Below, in pieces: positions 26,941-35,518 of a stretch of 42,608 bases of DNA. Source of the DNA: UBA4582 sp047630175 (GTDB lineage: Bacteria > Pseudomonadota > Gammaproteobacteria > Pseudomonadales > Azotimanducaceae); contig JBLHVI010000026.1 of NCBI GenBank assembly GCA_047630175.1, forward strand, positions 1-42,608. The letters are read 5' to 3'. A program made the translations under genes and the position numbers. The stretch's first letter is position 1. Every line of letters starts with the position of its first letter. The notes beneath the pieces were generated by a model that saw only the letters and a list, made by a program, of their open reading frames with translations, did not search any database and was not told where the DNA came from.

Positions 26941-27807
26941 ATGAAAATTGCAGTAGTCACGGGAACGAGTACAGGCATAGGGTTTGAAACAACATTGCAT
27001 CTAGCGCGCAATGGCTATCGTGTTTTTGCGGGCATGCGCAACACCGCCAAGGCGCAGCCTTTGATTGATGCAGCGGCGGCAGAATCTTTACCGGTTGAAA
27101 TTGTGCAGATGGATGTCACCAACAGTGCGTCAGTCACGGCAGCGTTTGCACTCATTCACCAGACGGGTGACGTCTCGTTGCTGGTTAACAATGCCGGCAT
27201 AGGGGGTGCTACCCCTCTGGAGTTGACGCCAGAGGTTGAGCATCGACAGATTTTCGAAACCAACTACTTTGGTACTATTGCCTGTATGCAAGCTGTTTTG
27301 CCATCCATGCGTGAGAACGGCAAGGGCGACATTGTGAATATCTCGTCAATTGTGGGCGTGCTGGCAACACCCAATCAAATTGCCTACTCAGCATCAAAGT
27401 ATGCCGTAGAAGGCGCTACTGAAGCGTTGGCCCATGAGGTTTATCGGTTTGGGGTTCGGGTTTACTGCGTAGAGCCCGGTGTGGTTGCGACGAATATTTT
27501 TGATAATTCCGCAGACTCCACACGTTATGACAAAACATCGCCGTATCAGCCGATCATGCGTCGTAACGGCAAACTGTATGCGGCAGGCTTCAAGGCACCC
27601 GCAGTACCCCAGCAAGTGGCTGATGCTGTGTTAACCGCGATTACCCAACCAACCTACCAGTTCCGTTGGCCAGTCGGTGTTGATGCCGCCGGCATCTGTG
27701 CAGGACGAGCGAAGATATCAGCAGAGCAGTGGATTGAGATGGGCGATGATCTAAGTGACGCGGAGTACAACGAGCGTTTCCAAGCGTATTTCAACGTTCA
27801 GCTGTAG
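26941..27807 (+). CDS. short-chain dehydrogenase/reductase
   Basis: The 288-residue protein has the SDR cofactor motif TGTSTGIG near the N-terminus, NNAGIGG, a catalytic Ser in NISSIVG and YSASK (Tyr and Lys). It uses NAD(P)H to interconvert a carbonyl and an alcohol. The C-terminus is longer than the core fold, as in retinol-dehydrogenase-type SDRs. GGAAGG lies about six bases before the ATG. The substrate is unknown. Confidence 0.9.
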   Translation: MKIAVVTGTSTGIGFETTLHLARNGYRVFAGMRNTAKAQPLIDAAAAESLPVEIVQMDVTNSASVTAAFALIHQTGDVSLLVNNAGIGGATPLELTPEVEHRQIFETNYFGTIACMQAVLPSMRENGKGDIVNISSIVGVLATPNQIAYSASKYAVEGATEALAHEVYRFGVRVYCVEPGVVATNIFDNSADSTRYDKTSPYQPIMRRNGKLYAAGFKAPAVPQQVADAVLTAITQPTYQFRWPVGVDAAGICAGRAKISAEQWIEMGDDLSDAEYNERFQAYFNVQL

Positions 27808-27848
27808 TTCGCACGGATAAGTTCGCACGGATAAGTTCGCACGCATAG
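27807..27848. repeat. 14-bp direct repeat, three units
   Basis: gttcgcacggataa is repeated twice perfectly and a third time with two changes (gttcgcacgcatag), starting at the last base of the SDR stop codon. Confidence 0.85.
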
Positions 27849-27896
27849 CACGAGCGCTTAGTGGCTGGTGAAGGTCGGTGGCAATTAGGCGGTAAG

Positions 27897-28406
27897 CTAG
27901 GTTAGCCGATCGATATCCTGTGCGTAGTTCAGCCCATTGCGATGGTAGAAGTCAGCATTAAGCAGGTTGGCTTCGCTGTTGTCGCGTGTGCCGACGAGCT
28001 TGGCCGGTACACCCGCGATGATCGAGTTGGCAGGGAATATCTTGCCTTCGGTAACAATGGTATGGCCGGCGACAATACAATTGTCGCCGATTTGGCAGCC
28101 ATCCATAAGGGTCGCATTGATGCCGATCAGGCAGCGGTCACCCACGGTGCAGCCGTGCAGGGTAGTGTGGTGGGTGATGGAGCAGTCCTCACCAATGATG
28201 GTCGGTGCATTGTTACCGACATGCACCATCACAAAATCCTGTAAATTGGTGCGGGCGCCGATATGTATTTCATGCATTTCGGCGCGCATCACCACGTAAG
28301 GCCAGACCGAGCTGCCAGGACCCAGATAGACCTTGCCATACAGGTAGGCCGTTTCATGGATATAGGCGGGATTATCAAGGGTCACCAGCTGACTAATATG
28401 GCCCAT
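27897..28406 (-). CDS. gamma-carbonic anhydrase-like (left-handed beta-helix) protein
   Basis: The 169-residue protein is made of hexapeptide turns (such as IGEDCSITHHTTLHGCTVGDRCLIGINATLMDGCQIGDNCIV), as in the gamma carbonic anhydrase/PaaY/YrdA family. Histidines at VHVGNN and THHTTLHGC match the metal-ligand positions of that family. Possible activities are carbonic anhydrase or thioesterase (PaaY). It is 11 bp downstream of the SDR gene at 28418 in the same direction, so they probably form an operon. A GAGGG ribosome binding site is present. Confidence 0.88.
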   Translation of the reverse strand: MGHISQLVTLDNPAYIHETAYLYGKVYLGPGSSVWPYVVMRAEMHEIHIGARTNLQDFVMVHVGNNAPTIIGEDCSITHHTTLHGCTVGDRCLIGINATLMDGCQIGDNCIVAGHTIVTEGKIFPANSIIAGVPAKLVGTRDNSEANLLNADFYHRNGLNYAQDIDRLT

Positions 28407-28417
28407 TACTAAGCCCT

Positions 28418-29188
28418 CTAGAAGTTCACCCGGTCAGTGACCGCGCCGTCGACATTAAGATTAATACCCGTGGTAAAGCTCGATCTTGGACTGGCGAGAA
28501 ACACGACAGCATCGGCGATTTCGTGCGGTGTGGCCATACGACCGGTCGGGTTTCTGGCCTTCATGGTTTTGAAAAATTCGGGGTTAGCCGCCTCTGTTTG
28601 CTGCCAGACGCCGCCGTCAAAATATACCATGCCGGGTGAGACTACGTTGGCGCGAATGTTTTTGGCGGCATTTTGTTTGGCAAAGCCTTTGATGAAATGC
28701 ACCATGGCACTTTTCACCGGTCCATAAGATGAAACATTGGCTGCAACGCTACTGGAGACCGAGCCGACGGCAACCACAGCGGCATCGCCGTTTCGTTTGG
28801 CGGCGTCTTTGAGGAGGTCGCGGCCGGCTTCAAGCATATCGACAAGGCTGAATATATCGACCTGCATATTTTTCATCCACGATTCTTTGTCGCCGCCCTG
28901 TGCCATGGCGCCGACGTTGGAGATGAGAATGTCGAGGCCGCCCAGTTGTTCCCCGGCTTGTACTACCCAAGCTTTCAAAGCGCCTTCTTCCATGACATCG
29001 ACCCGTTTGCCAACGGCTTTGATGCCGAGTGCCGTCAGATCCGTCAGGGCTTGATCAATCTCGTCTTGATTTCGTGCACAGATAGCAACATTGCAGCCTT
29101 CGCCGGCGAAGGTGTCGGCGATAGCGCGTCCAATGCCACGTGTGGCACCTGTGATAAAAACGTTACGGCCTTTGATTCCTAAATCCAT
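28418..29188 (-). CDS. short-chain dehydrogenase/reductase
   Basis: The 256-residue protein has TGATRGIG (about 14-21), SNVGAM in place of NNAG, GSVSSSVAANVSSYGPVK with the Tyr and Lys of the active site, and a VDGAVTDRVNF end. It resembles 3-oxoacyl-ACP reductase/2-hydroxycyclohexane-carboxyl-CoA-type SDRs, but the substrate is not known. It is the first gene of a likely two-gene unit with the gamma-CA-like gene. Confidence 0.88.
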   Translation of the reverse strand: MDLGIKGRNVFITGATRGIGRAIADTFAGEGCNVAICARNQDEIDQALTDLTALGIKAVGKRVDVMEEGALKAWVVQAGEQLGGLDILISNVGAMAQGGDKESWMKNMQVDIFSLVDMLEAGRDLLKDAAKRNGDAAVVAVGSVSSSVAANVSSYGPVKSAMVHFIKGFAKQNAAKNIRANVVSPGMVYFDGGVWQQTEAANPEFFKTMKARNPTGRMATPHEIADAVVFLASPRSSFTTGINLNVDGAVTDRVNF

Positions 29189-29273
29189 GCGGGTTGTCTC
29201 TCTTATAGGGTGAACTGCAAGCGCGTATGCGTTGCGTATAGTCTCATGAAATGGCGTTTGGATGTCATATTTG

Positions 29274-29310
29274 AGCGATGGGTTTAAGCGATGGGTTAAG
29301 CGATGTGTGT
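29274..29310. repeat. 12-13 bp direct repeat, three units
   Basis: agcgatgggttta, agcgatgggtta and agcgatgtgtgt lie in a row upstream of the SDR gene start. Confidence 0.75.
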
Positions 29311-29414
29311 GAAGCTGAGTGAAATAGAGTTGAGCTTACGCTGACGCGTGGTTTGCAGTGCGTCGATTGCGTGCTTGGCGCTGGCCGATTTTCGGCGCGA
29401 TCTAAATGAACCCA

Positions 29415-29577
29415 GCAGCAGGGCGTGGGGGGTTTGATTTCTCAAGGAGCGATGCAGCGCGGCGCCGACTGCGTGGCGGCAGACCGCTTTTCGGCGCTCG
29501 ACCAAGCAAGAATAGCGCCGAGGGCCGCCAAGCTAGCGGATGGAAATAAAGCCTCCGCGCCTTGCTGCGAAACAGAC
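29415..29577 (+). mobile_element. MITE-like dispersed element, copy A
   Basis: The ends are imperfect inverted repeats: 29415-29441 against the reverse complement of 29542-29568 match at about 22 of 27 positions. The sequence recurs in opposite orientation at 38584-38773, with highly similar blocks: gcagcagggcg, gatttctcaaggagcga, gcggatggaaat and gcgaaacagac. No transposase is encoded. It may be a non-autonomous element or a REP-like palindromic repeat. I see no target-site duplication with confidence. Confidence 0.65.
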
Positions 29578-29622
29578 TATATTCGAGGCAAATACAGGTC
29601 AAGTGCGTGCGCTTCGCCGCCG

Positions 29623-30666
29623 CTAAGGTCCAGCAGTCGGCAAAAAACCACATTGTTCTAGCAGTGGTGCTGCCGCGCGGATGTGTTCAGCGACGGAGTC
29701 ATGGGCTTGGCTTAGCTGCGCGTCACGTTGCTTGCGATAGTTTCGATAGGCCACCGGCTCAACAGCACTGAGGCGCGTTTCAAGTTTGCGTATGCGAGGC
29801 ATAATATCGTAATAGCGCCGATTCAGCCCCGCGATCATCGGTTGCACCTGCTTGACAAAATAGTCAGTCACCACCGTGCGGAAAATGCGTGCTTGGCTAT
29901 TCACCATTTTCGGGTAGCACAAGGGTTGTCGATCGAGGCGATCAGTCATAATCTGGCGCGCGTTGTTCATGCCCAGTTGAGTGCGTGACCAGCCGTGCAG
30001 CAGCGCGCCGCCCTCATTATTTCGCAACACGGCCAGTGCCTCGTGGAATTCGTTAGCATCAACGTCATAGTTGCCATCGAGAACGTCTTGGGTAATCTGA
30101 TTCAGTCGCGTTAGGGCGAAATCTGTTCTCGAATCCGCATTGCTTGGATAGTCGCTGTCATTTTGGTCGCGGCTCCAGAACGTGCGAAATTCTGTACCCC
30201 CCAGCGTCGCCCGCCATAAATAAATAGGCAATGCCTGTTGTTTGTCAGCGGCGGCGCCACGCAGTTTTTCGGCCAGCTCCGGATTGTCTTCGCCGACGAG
30301 TGCCAGACAGCTGTCGACATGTTTGAGAAAATCGAGCTGTTGCAATAAATCCTGGCTAGGGACTGCCAACTTGCCGAGGCTGCTGTTGCGAGCAGCGATA
30401 ACACGGTGCAGTTCGCATTGCGATATCTCGACAAATTCAAGCAAATTTAGGCTGGCTGCTGCCAGTGGAATCTGTAGATCCCTGGTTCTGGGTAGGTTCA
30501 AACTCACGGCATCCTCGGCGAGCATTGTCGTTTGTTCGAGGCTTCTGCTCAGGCGTTTTAGGTAGTCGTCTATATGCTTATCCAGTGCGCTGCCGCCACT
30601 GCAGCCGGTCAAGAGCATGATTGCCAAAGCAGTCAGAAGCCCAGTCAGAAGCCTATTCAAAAGCAT
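29623..30666 (-). CDS. DUF3080-type lipoprotein
   Basis: The 347-residue protein starts with a lipoprotein signal (MLLNRLL... lipobox LTGC). It then has features I associate with DUF3080: DIDDYL-like helix, LNLLEFVEISQCELHRVIAARNSSLGKLAVPSQ, and CLALVGEDNP. The family is found in gammaproteobacteria and has no known function. I chose the ATG at 30666, which begins the signal peptide; a longer frame starts at 30726. It should be anchored in the envelope. Confidence 0.8.
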   Translation of the reverse strand: MLLNRLLTGLLTALAIMLLTGCSGGSALDKHIDDYLKRLSRSLEQTTMLAEDAVSLNLPRTRDLQIPLAAASLNLLEFVEISQCELHRVIAARNSSLGKLAVPSQDLLQQLDFLKHVDSCLALVGEDNPELAEKLRGAAADKQQALPIYLWRATLGGTEFRTFWSRDQNDSDYPSNADSRTDFALTRLNQITQDVLDGNYDVDANEFHEALAVLRNNEGGALLHGWSRTQLGMNNARQIMTDRLDRQPLCYPKMVNSQARIFRTVVTDYFVKQVQPMIAGLNRRYYDIMPRIRKLETRLSAVEPVAYRNYRKQRDAQLSQAHDSVAEHIRAAAPLLEQCGFLPTAGP

Positions 30667-30809
30667 AGTGCAACTCGGCTGTTGATGTGAGCTGCGTTGA
30701 GATGTCTTGGCGGCGATAAAATTCATGGTGTATAGAATAACGGTTTTACCAGTTGGCGCCTATGATTGGGGTACACTGTCGAACTTTTTATAGCGTTGGA
30801 CTATCGTTC

Positions 30810-32189
30810 GTGTACCAATTTTTAAAGATCGACAAAGACATATTCCGCCAACTCCTGTCCATCGCCTATCCCATGGTGATCTCTCAGGGTGCTTTTGCGC
30901 TGATGATTTTCACTGATCGATATTTCATGTCGCTGGTCAGTCCCACCCATATGGGTGCGGCGCTGGGGGGTGGCGTGGCATCGTTTTTCACCATGTCGCT
31001 GTTTTTTGGCGTGCTCTCCTATGGCAACGCGTTGGTTGCTCAGTATTTTGGCGCGGGGCAAAATGAGAAGTGCCCGCGGGTACTCACGCAGGGTCTGATT
31101 TTGTGTGTCGGTTTTATGCCGATACTATTATTCATCAGTTATTTTGTCGGCGACCTGTTTGCCTTTATGGGTCATGCGCCTGTGATGGTGGCGCTAGAGC
31201 AAGAGTATTATTACATTCTTATTTGGGGCGCGGTGATAAGCCTGGTGAAGGCCTGCTTTGGATCCTACTTTGCGGGTATCGGTGAAACCCGCGTGGTTAT
31301 GATCGCCGACACCATGGCTGTCGCATTGAATATACCGCTGACCTATATGTTTATTTTTGGCGTCGGCGGACTGCCGAGCATGGGGATTGCCGGCGCGGCC
31401 TGGGCGACGATCATAAGTACCTTGTTGGGTGTCGGGCTGTTCTTGGTATTTTATTTAGCAGCCGAGCACCGGCAGCGATTTTTTCTGGCGACATCCTTGG
31501 TGCTTGATCGGGGCATCATGCATCGCTATGTGCGTCTCGGTTTACCCTCCGGGATCGAGATGTTTCTCAATGTAGCAGCGTTCAATCTGTTTATGTTGAT
31601 GTTTCAGTCCTATGGGATAGTGGAGGCCGCGTCGGCCGCTATCGTCCTCAACTGGGATATTGTCTCCTTCATACCCATGATTGGTTTGAATGTTGCCTTG
31701 ATTAGCCTAGTAGGACGGTATATCGGTGAAGGCGATCTGACGAAGGTGCGGCAGGTGATTATCTGCGGCTTTATGATGGGCTTTGGTTACTCGGGGTTGC
31801 TGGCTACGCTGTTTGCGGTGCAGCGAGTGGCGCTTGTGCAGGTTTTTCTGAATGGCAGCAGTGAAGACGCCGCCATTCTTGCGCTGTCATCGCCGATGAT
31901 GTTGGGTCTAGCCACCTATGCGATGGCGGATGCCGTTTTGCTGGTCGTCGGCGGCGTGTTGCGCGGCGCGGGTGACACGCGCTGGATGATGTGGATGTCT
32001 GTGACGCTCCACTGGCTGATGTTGCTGGCCCAGTATCTGGTGATCAAAGTTTTTCAGCTCACACCATTAGTGTCGTGGAGCGTCTTTGTGCTGATGATTT
32101 TAGTCACGGCAGCGGTCTATTTATGGCGAATTCAGGGCCAGGCTTGGCGATCAGAAGAGGCTATCGCCAAGGTCATGGCTGAGCACTGA
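30810..32189 (+). CDS. MATE family efflux transporter
   Basis: The protein has about twelve membrane helices and the two-half MATE layout: FRQLLSIAYPMVISQGAFALMIFTDRYFMSLV at the start and RYVRLGLPSGIEMFLNVAAFNLFMLMFQSYG at the second half. MATE proteins export drugs or cations using proton or sodium gradients. The start is uncertain: GTG at 30810 suits the family length best; TTG at 30753 or ATG at 30762 would add 16-19 residues. The substrate is unknown. Confidence 0.88.
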   Translation: MYQFLKIDKDIFRQLLSIAYPMVISQGAFALMIFTDRYFMSLVSPTHMGAALGGGVASFFTMSLFFGVLSYGNALVAQYFGAGQNEKCPRVLTQGLILCVGFMPILLFISYFVGDLFAFMGHAPVMVALEQEYYYILIWGAVISLVKACFGSYFAGIGETRVVMIADTMAVALNIPLTYMFIFGVGGLPSMGIAGAAWATIISTLLGVGLFLVFYLAAEHRQRFFLATSLVLDRGIMHRYVRLGLPSGIEMFLNVAAFNLFMLMFQSYGIVEAASAAIVLNWDIVSFIPMIGLNVALISLVGRYIGEGDLTKVRQVIICGFMMGFGYSGLLATLFAVQRVALVQVFLNGSSEDAAILALSSPMMLGLATYAMADAVLLVVGGVLRGAGDTRWMMWMSVTLHWLMLLAQYLVIKVFQLTPLVSWSVFVLMILVTAAVYLWRIQGQAWRSEEAIAKVMAEH

Positions 32190-32210
32190 TGCGCCACCAA
32201 CTTACGATTA

Positions 32211-32243
32211 ACGTACCACCGACGTACCACCAACGTACCACTA
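32211..32243. repeat. 11-bp direct repeat, three units
   Basis: acgtaccaccg, acgtaccacca and acgtaccacta sit in the 71-bp gap between the convergent MATE and SoxA genes. Confidence 0.85.
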
Positions 32244-32260
32244 AAGCCGCTGAATGCTCG

Positions 32261-33019
32261 CTAGCGCCGTACCGCAGGGACTTCGAGCGGCAGGTTGCCA
32301 GCGCGCTGGCGCAAAAATAATTCAACTTCCGTGTAGGCTTGGCTGCCAATTTGATGCGGCTGGGCGCGTACGCCAATATCGCAAGACCGCAGGCGGCGAT
32401 GCAATGAACCCGCAGATTGCCACTCAAGACGATAAATCGGGTAGCCGTTGCCGTGCCCCTGACTGATTTTGTCACCCCGTAACATTTTGCCGACGCTGTC
32501 TTCGTGGCAATGTTGGCAGCCAAGATTAAGTTGACCCTTGCGTTGGTAGTAGTAGGCTTTTCCACGCGCTAGCTCCGCCGTTAAACTCAAAGGTACAGGC
32601 GAGAATGGCAGACCTCTGGACTGGTAGCCAATGTACGCCGAAAGGGCGAGTGCCGGTGTGCTCTCATAGCTGATAGGCGCAGCGAGCTGATGCGTTGTGC
32701 GACAGTGTTGAATCTGCTGAGTGAGGCTCATGAGTTGTCCGGTGTCTGGACTGCGTTTTGGAAACGCGCGGGCGACACCTTGCATATCGGCATGACAATT
32801 TGTGCACGCCTTGCCGCTAGCACCCGCCGCTGCTTGAAACAGATCGCTGCCTTGGTCGACCCACAACATACCGGGATTTTGGAAGTCATCGTCTTGCAGT
32901 GCCTGAGTATCTGCTGATTGAAACGCATAACCCGAGCGCGGCTCGGCAGCTGTCAGGCGGCTGTGCCCGCTGGCCATCAACAATAGAATGGCGAGTAGCT
33001 GCGGCCAATACGTAAACAT
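32261..33019 (-). CDS. soxA: diheme c-type cytochrome SoxA
   Basis: The 252-residue protein has a signal peptide and two heme motifs, CTNCH (72-76) and CQHCH (168-172). The conserved ligand Cys213 lies in CDIGVRAQP, the site that binds the persulfide in known SoxAX. C106 is also conserved-looking. With SoxX it normally couples a thiol substrate to the SoxY carrier Cys in the periplasm. It is the last gene of the operon and its start overlaps the SoxZ stop by one base. No SoxB or SoxCD gene is in the window. Confidence 0.93.
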   Translation of the reverse strand: MFTYWPQLLAILLLMASGHSRLTAAEPRSGYAFQSADTQALQDDDFQNPGMLWVDQGSDLFQAAAGASGKACTNCHADMQGVARAFPKRSPDTGQLMSLTQQIQHCRTTHQLAAPISYESTPALALSAYIGYQSRGLPFSPVPLSLTAELARGKAYYYQRKGQLNLGCQHCHEDSVGKMLRGDKISQGHGNGYPIYRLEWQSAGSLHRRLRSCDIGVRAQPHQIGSQAYTEVELFLRQRAGNLPLEVPAVRR

Positions 33020-33351
33020 CAGGGATCGACAACCTGCAGGGTGCGCGTCTCGGTAGTGACCTCGCCGTGTTGATCGGTCCAGGTGAATAGCAGCTCGCCG
33101 GTGCTGGTTGCTAACAGGTTAAATGCCATAAACGGGTTGGCGGCAATACCGGGTCCAAACTCAGCCTCAAGCACGCGTTGGCCAAGATACTCACACGTAA
33201 AGCGCGTCAAGATATTGCGCGGAATCGGCTCGCCCATGTAGTCGTACCGATAGCCGCTTTCCATGGGGTGCGACACCAGGGTTTTGATTTCGACAACCGT
33301 GTTGGCGCGGGCTTGGCGAGGAACGGATATGCGGGTATTGATTAATGCCAT
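33019..33351 (-). CDS. soxZ: sulfur carrier complex protein SoxZ
   Basis: The 110-residue protein is a normal-length SoxZ with an immunoglobulin-like fold: VEIKTLVSHPMESGYR, IPRNILTRFTCEYLG and a FTWTDQHGEVTTETRTLQV end. It forms the heterodimer with the SoxY-like protein encoded seven bases upstream. No signal peptide is seen, as expected, because SoxZ is co-exported with Tat-dependent SoxY in known systems. Confidence 0.93.
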   Translation of the reverse strand: MALINTRISVPRQARANTVVEIKTLVSHPMESGYRYDYMGEPIPRNILTRFTCEYLGQRVLEAEFGPGIAANPFMAFNLLATSTGELLFTWTDQHGEVTTETRTLQVVDP

Positions 33352-33358
33352 GAGATAC

Positions 33359-33799
33359 CTACAGCAAGGGTTCGATGCAAGCAGCCAAGGTCACCACTAT
33401 TTCGCCGCGCGCAACCCACAAAGAATTGTCGTTCATGCGTGCGACGGCGGTGATGACCTGAGAGTCTGACAAGCGAACACGGGTTGAGATGCTGGCTTTG
33501 CCGCTGGCGGCAAACAAGCGGTAACGGGCGAGTTGCGGAACAGGATTTTTGTCTGCAAACAGGCGAATTTCACTGACATGATCAGCCTCAGTCATGGGGC
33601 TGTCGACGCTGATGGTGAGGGGCACAGAGCTGCCGTTCTCTGCCAGGGCGGGCAGTTGTAGATGCACCCGGCCCGTATTGAATTCAGCGTCGCCATAGAC
33701 CGTTGCCAGCGTCAGCTTGGCGGCAGCCGACAGGTGCAAAGGTAGTAGGCCAATGAGTAGGCCGCCGGCAGCATAGCTGATTAATGCGCGTCTTTGCAT
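33359..33799 (-). CDS. SoxY-related carrier with AACIE-type C-terminal arm
   Basis: The 146-residue protein resembles SoxY in its core (SVDSPMTEADHVSEIRLFADKNPVPQLARYRL) and has a short hydrophobic signal with RR at 3-4. The canonical SoxY C-terminus, GGCGG with the substrate-carrying Cys, is replaced by AACIEPLL; Cys141 is kept. I remember a family named SoxY-related AACIE arm protein, which this fits. The changed swinging arm suggests that a different cargo or partner is used. It pairs with the SoxZ seven bases downstream. Confidence 0.9.
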   Translation of the reverse strand: MQRRALISYAAGGLLIGLLPLHLSAAAKLTLATVYGDAEFNTGRVHLQLPALAENGSSVPLTISVDSPMTEADHVSEIRLFADKNPVPQLARYRLFAASGKASISTRVRLSDSQVITAVARMNDNSLWVARGEIVVTLAACIEPLL

Positions 33800-33803
33800 A
33801 GGG

Positions 33804-34241
33804 TTAGTTGGGCTCTTCGTTGTGGGCTTGCTGCGCGCTTAGGTAAGCCACCAAGTCTTCCACTTGCTGAGCATTAAGCACGGGCTGACCGACAAACTCG
33901 GCGGCTACCTGATGGAGCCCTTCGGTTTTAAAATAGCCAGGCATGCGCGTAGCTGGGTACAGACGGCTGCTGTCGACAACGCGATAGCGCAGTTGGCCGG
34001 CGGTTAGACGATCACCGATATTGTCGAGTGGCGGTCCAATATTGCCTTGGAACGTTTCCGGGTTGCTCGTCAGTTGGTGGCACAAAAGACAATGGCCCTT
34101 ATCGCGATGATTAAAGACTGCTTGGCCTCGGGCAATATCACCAGGAACTGCCGTTAACGCTGGCTGGCTGTCTGTGGCGTTGTTCGACATGCATGACGTC
34201 AGCATGAACCCAAAAACCGCGGTTACCCATGGCCCTTTCAC
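33804..34241 (-). CDS. soxX: monoheme c-type cytochrome SoxX
   Basis: The 145-residue protein has one heme motif, CLLCH (51-55), and the likely axial Met100 in RMPGYF, matching SoxX. The N-terminus carries a lipobox-like LTSC (14-17), so it may be a lipoprotein, an uncommon feature for SoxX. It forms the SoxAX complex with SoxA. It overlaps the FccB-like gene by four bases and is four bases upstream of the SoxY-like gene. Confidence 0.9.
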   Translation of the reverse strand: MKGPWVTAVFGFMLTSCMSNNATDSQPALTAVPGDIARGQAVFNHRDKGHCLLCHQLTSNPETFQGNIGPPLDNIGDRLTAGQLRYRVVDSSRLYPATRMPGYFKTEGLHQVAAEFVGQPVLNAQQVEDLVAYLSAQQAHNEEPN

Positions 34242-35518
34242 CCGAATACTTCTTGGGTGATAGTCGCGTACCAGTGCCGTGCATAGTTTGCTTCGCGCTG
34301 GCGTACGTTAGGGCTTGCCTCACTTGGGCTTGTGCCGCCGGCGCCGGCTACTGCAAGCCAACTATTGCCTGCAGGGGTGTAAACATCAGCAACGGAAATA
34401 CCATAGTTGGGTGTTACAAGGCTATAGCACGTATTCATGAGCTTGCTATCTAGCATTGCGTCGCCGCGTAGTGCACGGCTCACTTGCAGCGCACAAAGCT
34501 TAGCCTGAGCATTTGCCGCAAAGGCAGACTTTGGCATGGCGTTGGCAATAGCCGCGTCGCCAATGACATGCACGTCGCTGGCGACCGTTGAGGAAAAACT
34601 TGCGGCCTCGATAGGGCACCAGCCGCTGCGATCAGCGATACCGGTATCAAGGGCGATCTTTGCTGCGCGTTGCGGTGGGATAATATTCGCGACGTCAGCA
34701 TGTACCGCATCGAAGTCTGTATGCAGCGTCATCTGGTCGGCATCGACACGCACCAGGCGAGCGCCATCAGACAACCCCTGCCATTCAATGATGTCGCCAA
34801 ATTCTGATCGCCAGGCTGCCTGAAAGAGTGACTTCTTAGAAAATGAATCCTTGCTGTCGAGGATTAACAGTTTTGATTTCGGTTTATGCTTTTGCAGATA
34901 CGCGGCGATAAGGCTCGCGCGTTCGTAAGGGCCCGGCGGGCACCGATAGGGATTGGCGGGTGCCGCAATCACAACGGTGCCGCCGTCACGCATGGCGGCT
35001 AGTTGGCTTGCCAATAGTGTTGTCTGGGGTCCTGCTTGCCAAGCGTGGGGCATAGTTTGACTGGCGGCCATTGAATAGCCGGGCAGGGCGTCGTAGTTGA
35101 TACTGATGCCGGGCGCCATAATCAACTTGTCATAGGTAAGGATTGAGCCGTCGCTAAGCACGAGTTGATGTTTTACCGGGTCTAGGTCTTGGGCTGCTAA
35201 AGGAATGTGTCGAATGCCGGACTTCACCGTCGCGTCATAATCAAAGGTCTGCTGGCTAATGCCGCGCTCGCCACTAACAACCAGGTTACTAAAGGGGCAA
35301 GCAATGTAGCGTTGGTCAGGTTCGACCAACGTGACATCAAGACTTGCGTCTAATTGCATGAGCGTGCGGGCTGCTGAAACGCCAGCAAAGCCGCCGCCCA
35401 CAACAACAACTCTGGCGCCCGTTGCCGCCGTGCTTACACAACCGGGTAACAGGCCGCTTGCCGCCAGCAAACCCATGCCCTTGAGAACTTGGCGGCGGGT
35501 GTTGACGGATCTGTTCAT
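34238..35518 (-). CDS. FccB/SoxF-like flavoprotein (sulfide dehydrogenase flavoprotein family)
   Basis: This 426-residue FAD protein has a Tat-type signal (RRQVLKGMGLLAASGLLPGC), the dinucleotide motif GGGFAG (41-46) and ...VIGDAA (318-323). The two cysteines of flavocytochrome c sulfide dehydrogenase, in CPPGPYER (Cys193) and GWCP (Cys301), are present and could form the redox disulfide. The Cys after the signal may also allow lipidation. It is directly preceded by a small cytochrome, the natural FccA-like partner. It may oxidise a sulfide or thiol and pass electrons to cytochrome c. Confidence 0.92.
   Translation of the reverse strand: MNRSVNTRRQVLKGMGLLAASGLLPGCVSTAATGARVVVVGGGFAGVSAARTLMQLDASLDVTLVEPDQRYIACPFSNLVVSGERGISQQTFDYDATVKSGIRHIPLAAQDLDPVKHQLVLSDGSILTYDKLIMAPGISINYDALPGYSMAASQTMPHAWQAGPQTTLLASQLAAMRDGGTVVIAAPANPYRCPPGPYERASLIAAYLQKHKPKSKLLILDSKDSFSKKSLFQAAWRSEFGDIIEWQGLSDGARLVRVDADQMTLHTDFDAVHADVANIIPPQRAAKIALDTGIADRSGWCPIEAASFSSTVASDVHVIGDAAIANAMPKSAFAANAQAKLCALQVSRALRGDAMLDSKLMNTCYSLVTPNYGISVADVYTPAGNSWLAVAGAGGTSPSEASPNVRQREANYARHWYATITQEVFG

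Larger units (their letters stand above)
29189..29622. other. intergenic region, 434 bp
   Basis: No gene is supported. It holds the promoter side of the SDR gene, a 12-13 bp repeat (29274-29310) and copy A of the dispersed element (29415-29577). The short frames here read the dispersed element and are not supported as genes. Confidence 0.55.

Noticed and set aside
29296..29661. Possible genes inside the copy A dispersed element
   Set aside because: The frames on both strands lack ribosome binding sites and read through the element's inverted repeats. Similar peptide strings appear in copy B only because the DNA is repeated.
32173..32565. A 130-residue minus-strand frame over the MATE/SoxA gap
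   Set aside because: It overlaps the better supported soxA in another frame and includes the short tandem repeat; composition is not protein-like.
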